This document shows, piece by piece, positions 60,219-64,000 of a DNA stretch of 64,000 bases. The notes beneath the pieces are model-generated. The model did no database searches. It was not told where the DNA came from and worked only from the letters and a program-made list of their open reading frames with translations. This DNA comes from Pseudanabaena sp. Chao 1811 (lineage in GTDB: Bacteria; Cyanobacteriota; Cyanobacteriia; Pseudanabaenales; Pseudanabaenaceae): assembly GCF_027942295.1 (NCBI RefSeq), contig NZ_CP101416.1, positions 4,140,501 through 4,204,500 on the forward strand, read 5' to 3'. Both the position numbers and the translations under genes were made by a program. Numbering within the stretch: the stretch's first letter is position 1; each line of letters opens with the position of its first letter.

Positions 60219-61149
60219 ATGGAATGCCCCCACTGCCAAAGCCAAAAGACAATCAAAAACGGCAAACATCACCACCAAGACGGAAAAGTTGTTCAGAATT
60301 ATTTATGTAAAGGATGCGGCAAGAGATTCAGTGAAAGGACAGGAACGCCAATGTCAAGGCTGAGAACACCAGCAAGTGTAGTGTCCTTAGCGATGAAGAT
60401 GAGGAGTGAAGGGATGGGAATCAGAGCAAGTGGGAGAGTACTGGAAAAATCCCATGTCAGCATCATGAGATGGGAGCAAAAATTAGCAGCCCAATCCCAA
60501 CAATGGAGTCCATCCGCCCCAACAGGAGGAGATGTCACAATCGAGGGCGATGAAGTTTATACTCGCGTAGGCGAGAACCTTTCCCCCCAGTGAGTCAAAA
60601 GGCTGGACAGTGACATTCATTGAGCGTAAGAGTCGCTATTGGATTGAAGCAAGAGCAGGACTCAAAAATACTGAACTATTTGCTAAAGCCACAGAAACAG
60701 CATGGCAATGGGCAAAAATGAGTCAATACATCCGATGGTTTACTGATGGCGAAAGACGCTACGCTCAGCAACTGTGGCAAATGGCAAGTGTGCACCTCAA
60801 ATCCACCGAAGTAAGCCGTGAGTATGGACATCGGAAAGTATGGCGACATGACTTAGAAGTTGCGATCAAAATCAAGGGTTCACAGGGAAATCGTCGGGTC
60901 GAATGGCTCAAACCTGAGCATCCCTATACGGCTATTAGCGACAAGTGTGACATTCATGCCAATCACAATGAAGCTAACAACAGTGCTTTGAGAAGGAGAT
61001 GTAGTGCTTATCGTCGCAGACAGAACCTGTACGCGAAAAATACCAAAGGATTACAACGAGCAGTCACTGTGCAAAGACTAGTTCACAACTGGGTGAGACC
61101 TCATGTGGGCTTGGGTAAGAATAAGACTCCTGCTATGGCGAGAGTGTAA
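60219..61149 (+). pseudogene. IS1-family transposase, frame-broken and cut by IS256
   Basis: The first part (60219-60593, AAGGAG ahead of the ATG) has the zinc-binding start MECPHCQSQKTIKNG and CKGCGKRF. The second part has WFTDGERRYAQQLWQ, then HNEANNSALRRRCSAYRRRQ. Between them the frame changes by one base at CTTTCCCCCC (60579-60588), either a programmed frameshift, as known in IS1, or an insertion. The reading then stops in the IS256 terminal repeat. The lost C-terminus (RPVSMLELLSSRGFHCLTN) is found beyond IS256 at about 62484-62546, in a frame one base off the continuation. So this copy is inactive at least once over. Confidence 0.85.
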
Positions 61150-62466
61150 AGTGAAGTGTGTAAAGTCTGGGATATATACAGAGAGATGATCTAGACACAC
61201 AATTACCAACACTAAAACTGATGAATATACGCAAAGAATTGCTCGACGAATTGCTGCAAGAATGTAAAACACCACCTGACCTATTCGGAGAAGGAGGCAT
61301 TCTGAAGCAACTGACGACCGCATTAGTGGAGCGAGCATTGGAAGCAGAACTATCCATGCATCTGGGCTACGGAAAACATGAACCAAGACCAGAAGGACAA
61401 ACTAACAGTCGCAATGGCTATAGCCAGAAAAAAGTGCAAGGTGACTTTGGCGTAGCCGAAATCGCAGTCCCCCGAGATCGGCAAGGGGAGTTTGAACCGC
61501 AGATGGTGAAGAAAGGACAAAGTCGCTTGTCAGGACTAGATGAAAAGATCATTGCTCTCTACGCACGAGGTATGAGTGTCAGGGATATTCAAGCCCAGTT
61601 GCAAGAAATGGATGGTGTTGAAGTATCACCAACACTTATTTCCAATGTTACAGATGCAGTAATTGACGAGGTGAAGCAATGGCAAAACCGTCCCCTTGAA
61701 GCAGTCTATCCAATCGTCTTTCTGGACTGTCTAGTCATCAAAGTCCGAGACAATGGCAGAGTGATTAACAAATCCTTGTACTTTGCCTTGGGCGTGAATA
61801 TGGACGGGTACAAGGAATTACTGGGTATGTGGATTTCTCCGAATGAAGGTGCGAAATTCTGGTTGTCAGTACTCACCGAAATTCACAACCGTGGGGTCAA
61901 AGATATTTTGATTGCCTGTGTCGATGGCTTGACTGGTTTCCCTAATGCGATTGAGACGGTATTTCCTAAAACTCAGGTGCAGTTATGCATTGTCCACATG
62001 GTCAGAAACTCGGTCGCTTTTGTACCTTGGCAACAACGCAAGCAAGTTTGTGCTGACCTCAAGGCTATTTATAGCGCGGCGACGGAATCGGAGGCTGAGT
62101 TTAATCTCGAACTCTTTGCTGAAAAGTGGGACAAGCAATATCCATCAATCTCCAAGTCTTGGCGCAGTCATTGGGCAAACATTATCCCCTTCTTTGCTTT
62201 CCCGACCGAGATTCGCAGGGCGATTTATACCACCAATGCGATTGAGTCGATGAACAGTAGTTTGCGGAAGGTGATTAAATCCCAACAGATTTTTCCCTCT
62301 GATGATGCTGCTTTCAAGCTCGTTTATTTAGCAATGCGGAATATCTCGAAGAAGTGGACGATGCCGATTCGTGATTGGAAACCTGCTCTTAATCGCTTTG
62401 CCATCCTCTTCGAGGATCGTCTCCACGTCTAGCTTCTAGACTTTACACATTTTACTTGACAGTCTC
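61141..62466. mobile_element. IS256-family insertion sequence, complete
   Basis: The element is 1326 bp long. Its ends form imperfect inverted repeats: a left end with GTGTGTAAAGTCTGG and a right end with CTAGACTTTACACATTTTACT, followed by GACAGTCTC. The target duplication GCTATGGCG is at 61132-61140 and 62467-62475. IS256 elements make 8-9 bp duplications, and this copy has one intact transposase gene. Confidence 0.92.
61221..62432 (+). CDS. IS256-family transposase
   Basis: The 403-residue DDE transposase is complete. Catalytic residues by position are Asp169 in [10 protein letters not shown], Asp235 in [14 protein letters not shown] and Glu342 in [14 protein letters not shown]. The N-terminal part has [20 protein letters not shown] and the family landmarks [36 protein letters not shown] and the final [20 protein letters not shown] are also standard. 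The gene fills its element. The presence of a perfect 9-bp target duplication and an intact frame means recent arrival. Confidence 0.95.
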   Translation: MNIRKELLDELLQECKTPPDLFGEGGILKQLTTALVERALEAELSMHLGYGKHEPRPEGQTNSRNGYSQKKVQGDFGVAEIAVPRDRQGEFEPQMVKKGQSRLSGLDEKIIALYARGMSVRDIQAQLQEMDGVEVSPTLISNVTDAVIDEVKQWQNRPLEAVYPIVFLDCLVIKVRDNGRVINKSLYFALGVNMDGYKELLGMWISPNEGAKFWLSVLTEIHNRGVKDILIACVDGLTGFPNAIETVFPKTQVQLCIVHMVRNSVAFVPWQQRKQVCADLKAIYSAATESEAEFNLELFAEKWDKQYPSISKSWRSHWANIIPFFAFPTEIRRAIYTTNAIESMNSSLRKVIKSQQIFPSDDAAFKLVYLAMRNISKKWTMPIRDWKPALNRFAILFEDRLHV

Positions 62467-62583
62467 GCTATGGCGGACTTTTTTATCGTCCCGTTTCTAT
62501 GCTGGAATTATTATCCTCTAGGGGATTTCATTGTCTCACTAATTAACTCACCAGTGCCTTGAAATGATCGCTTTCCCGAAAAG

Positions 62584-62673
62584 ATGAGTAGTAAAGATAT
62601 TTTGCCTGTTTTAGATGTTTTAAATTGGCAGATAACAGTGGATGACGTATTTAATTTGTTCTGTTTGGAATAG
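62584..62673 (+). other. 29-codon open frame beside the IS1 element
   Basis: An ATG-initiated frame of 29 codons encodes MSSKDILPVLDVLNWQITVD and a short hydrophobic end. It lies 25 bp outside the IS1 right end. It may be a fragment of a gene or chance; no family is recognised. Confidence 0.2.
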
Positions 62674-62680
62674 CACAATG

Positions 62681-62719
62681 TTTGTCTGCATACAACGCAA
62701 AGCTCTGTATGCAAACAAA
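62681..62719 (-). terminator. Stem-loop after the dynamin-like gene
   Basis: Arms 62681-62693 and 62707-62719 are 13 bases with one mismatch and enclose a 13-base loop. It starts 4 nt after the stop codon of the minus-strand gene at 62724. T-runs in the arm suit an intrinsic terminator. Confidence 0.55.
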
Positions 62720-62723
62720 TTAT

Positions 62724-64000
62724 TTATACTTCTGAGTCACTAACTTCATCAACGATAAAAGATTCGGCATCAATTACATCAGTAATAACTGTTGGAATTA
62801 GCAAATCTGATTCGCTGATAATTGGTAAATTCTTGCGCGATAAATCTAATGCCTCTAAACATTGATTGATGCCAGAAACTGCCTCATTATAAATAGCAAT
62901 ATTTTTCTCTACAGCAATTTGTAAACTGCGATTTTTGTCGAGTTTGATTTGAGCTTCTCGCTCCAAAGTTTGCGCCAAATAATCACGGGCATGATCATAT
63001 TGTTGCAAAATTGCATCCGATTGTTTCTCCACACTTGCTAGCAAATGTGTACTCAAAGTTTGATTTATCGACTGACGAAAAGTACGAATAATCGTGTCTT
63101 TAACCTTTAGTTCAAAATCAAGCTTTAACAACTGCCGAATCGCTGGCTCAGCCTCGATCATGCTCTGATAGTCATAGCCACGACAGGCTTGTTGCAAGGT
63201 TTGACGTAACTGATAGATGGAGTTGGTTCCTTCTGCATAAAACTCTGGACGTTCACGCACATAGCGATCGCATTCTGTCCTCGCCTCATTGACCAAAGCA
63301 TCAGATGCCGTAATCGCAAGCTTTTCGAGACGTGATTCGATACCACCATCGTTACCCAATAGTCGATAGAGTTCCCGATAATATTCTGTCTTCTTGATGG
63401 ACTCAATCAAATTCTGGAAGAAATTTTCCACAATCCTTTGTGAATTCTCCACCAATACATCTTCTAGCTCATTGGCTAAATAGTAGAAACCTTCTGCCAA
63501 AATCCCCATCACAGGCACAACGGAATTGCGTCGGTGACTGGCTTGGGCGCGTTGATGTACTTCGGCAACAGAGAAATAGCCAATCAACTCATCCAAACGC
63601 CGCACCATACTCTCTTTGAGTCTGCGATAGTCTGCCTCCAAACTTTGATTTTTATTGCTTGCCACCGCATCATTTAGCTCTTGGGCAATATGCTCCCGTA
63701 GGCGATCGCCAATTTGTTTGAGGTCATGCCCCAGCTTTTGCAACTCCTGCAACTTAATCGCGGCAATGTCGCGGGGTTGACTTTCGAGCTTATGCCATGA
63801 ATCTAGATAGGACTGACGCAGGGCAATGCAAATAGGCTGTAAGTCATCGGCAAGATCGGCGAATAGTAGGGGACGCTTCTCATTGGTGAGGTAATGCGTA
63901 ATCGCGTTGCGAAATTCCTCAATGCCGCTATCCTTAATCAGTTGATCGATTAGCCCTGTTCCCAAACTACCCAGCAAACGAACATACTTTTCATTCTTGG
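62724..64000 (-). CDS. Dynamin-like protein, C-terminal part (5' end outside window)
   Basis: The frame is open to the right edge, giving 425 C-terminal codons. A TTG at 63977 is not the true start, because the coding pattern continues upstream with KNEKYVRLLGSLG. The visible part is long helix after long helix: DSGIEEFRNAITHYLTNEKR, then REHIAQELNDAVASNKNQSL and EDVLVENSQRIVENFFQNLI. This is as expected for the stalk and assembly domain that follows the GTPase of bacterial dynamin-like proteins. The S-G-I-x-E-F-R-N-A-I-x-x-Y-L-x-x-E segment typically follows the GTPase. The GTP-binding motifs would lie outside the window. Bacterial dynamin-like proteins remodel membranes. Confidence 0.6.
   Translation of the reverse strand, partial: KNEKYVRLLGSLGTGLIDQLIKDSGIEEFRNAITHYLTNEKRPLLFADLADDLQPICIALRQSYLDSWHKLESQPRDIAAIKLQELQKLGHDLKQIGDRLREHIAQELNDAVASNKNQSLEADYRRLKESMVRRLDELIGYFSVAEVHQRAQASHRRNSVVPVMGILAEGFYYLANELEDVLVENSQRIVENFFQNLIESIKKTEYYRELYRLLGNDGGIESRLEKLAITASDALVNEARTECDRYVRERPEFYAEGTNSIYQLRQTLQQACRGYDYQSMIEAEPAIRQLLKLDFELKVKDTIIRTFRQSINQTLSTHLLASVEKQSDAILQQYDHARDYLAQTLEREAQIKLDKNRSLQIAVEKNIAIYNEAVSGINQCLEALDLSRKNLPIISESDLLIPTVITDVIDAESFIVDEVSDSEV

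Larger units (their letters stand above)
60161..62558. mobile_element. IS1-family element, interrupted by IS256
   Basis: The ends carry a near-perfect inverted repeat: GGCACTGGT at 60161-60169 continues as an AGT-x-AATTAGTG block, and the matching reverse complement ends at 62558. The transposase reading frame of IS1 type lies inside. An IS256 element with its 9-bp duplication (61141-62475) splits its 3' part. No clear target duplication flanks the outer ends. Confidence 0.85.

Noticed and set aside
61078-61386. Minus-strand frames at the IS1/IS256 junction
   Set aside because: They overlap the IS256 terminal repeat and transposase start and show no family features.

Overview
The window comes from a cyanobacterium. 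The octamer GCGATCGC (HIP1) and its core GATCGC are scattered through almost all genes. The gene content is also cyanobacterial: a Ycf33-like protein, PATAN-type response regulators, bilin-binding photoreceptor kinases, an alternative heme-copper oxidase, Uma2 proteins and the TIGR03960/DUF2344 radical SAM fusion. Base use and gene style resemble Pseudanabaena-like filamentous cyanobacteria, but that genus call is only an inference. No tRNA, rRNA or CRISPR array was recognised.

Layout. 1-4455: a TPR protein cut by the left edge, then DUF4337, Ycf33-like and DUF6464 proteins, rbfA and an ExbB/TolQ-type protein. 4456-6130: an AT-rich, HIP1-free patch with a 180-bp inverted-repeat element and two unknown genes. 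6131-9643: a two-gene operon of a WGR/beta-propeller protein and a beta-propeller fused to an AlkD-type DNA glycosylase. This is the most unusual gene pair here. 9640-22728: a minus-strand chemotaxis/phototaxis-type operon (PATAN regulator, CheY, CheW, BMP-family lipoprotein, two Cache-type chemoreceptors, CheA hybrid, CheW). 22729-24214: a long gene-free stretch with two palindromes. 24215-29732: a CBS-PAS-GAF hybrid kinase and a REC-kinase. 29760-34194: murF, an unknown conserved gene, a MOSC protein and moaB, with foldback repeats. 34635-47571: a dense two-component region with a bacteriophytochrome-type kinase, an Rcp1-like regulator, a cyanobacteriochrome kinase, a CHASE3 kinase, three small paralogous receivers, and a regulator/diguanylate cyclase gene split by an in-frame TGA. 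47832-51812: two Uma2 proteins around the radical SAM fusion. 52166-57060: an oxidase operon whose subunit II lacks the CuA cysteines, with two DUF2231 membrane proteins and a pilin-like protein. 57222-64000: a GMC oxidoreductase, an AT-rich PD-(D/E)XK nuclease, an IS1-family element interrupted by an intact IS256-family element, and a dynamin-like protein cut by the right edge.

How it fits together. About half of the window is signal transduction. The chemotaxis operon would couple two membrane receptors, perhaps through a periplasmic nucleoside-type lipoprotein, to CheA and two output receivers. The bilin-kinase cluster would do the same for light. The oxidase operon is probably a quinol-oxidising alternative respiratory oxidase.

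The intergenic DNA carries several classes of repeat: perfect hairpins with compensatory differences between copies, nested foldback elements with flanking direct repeats, a 21-bp motif upstream of three genes, and short tandem repeats. All calls are from reading the sequence; no database search was run.
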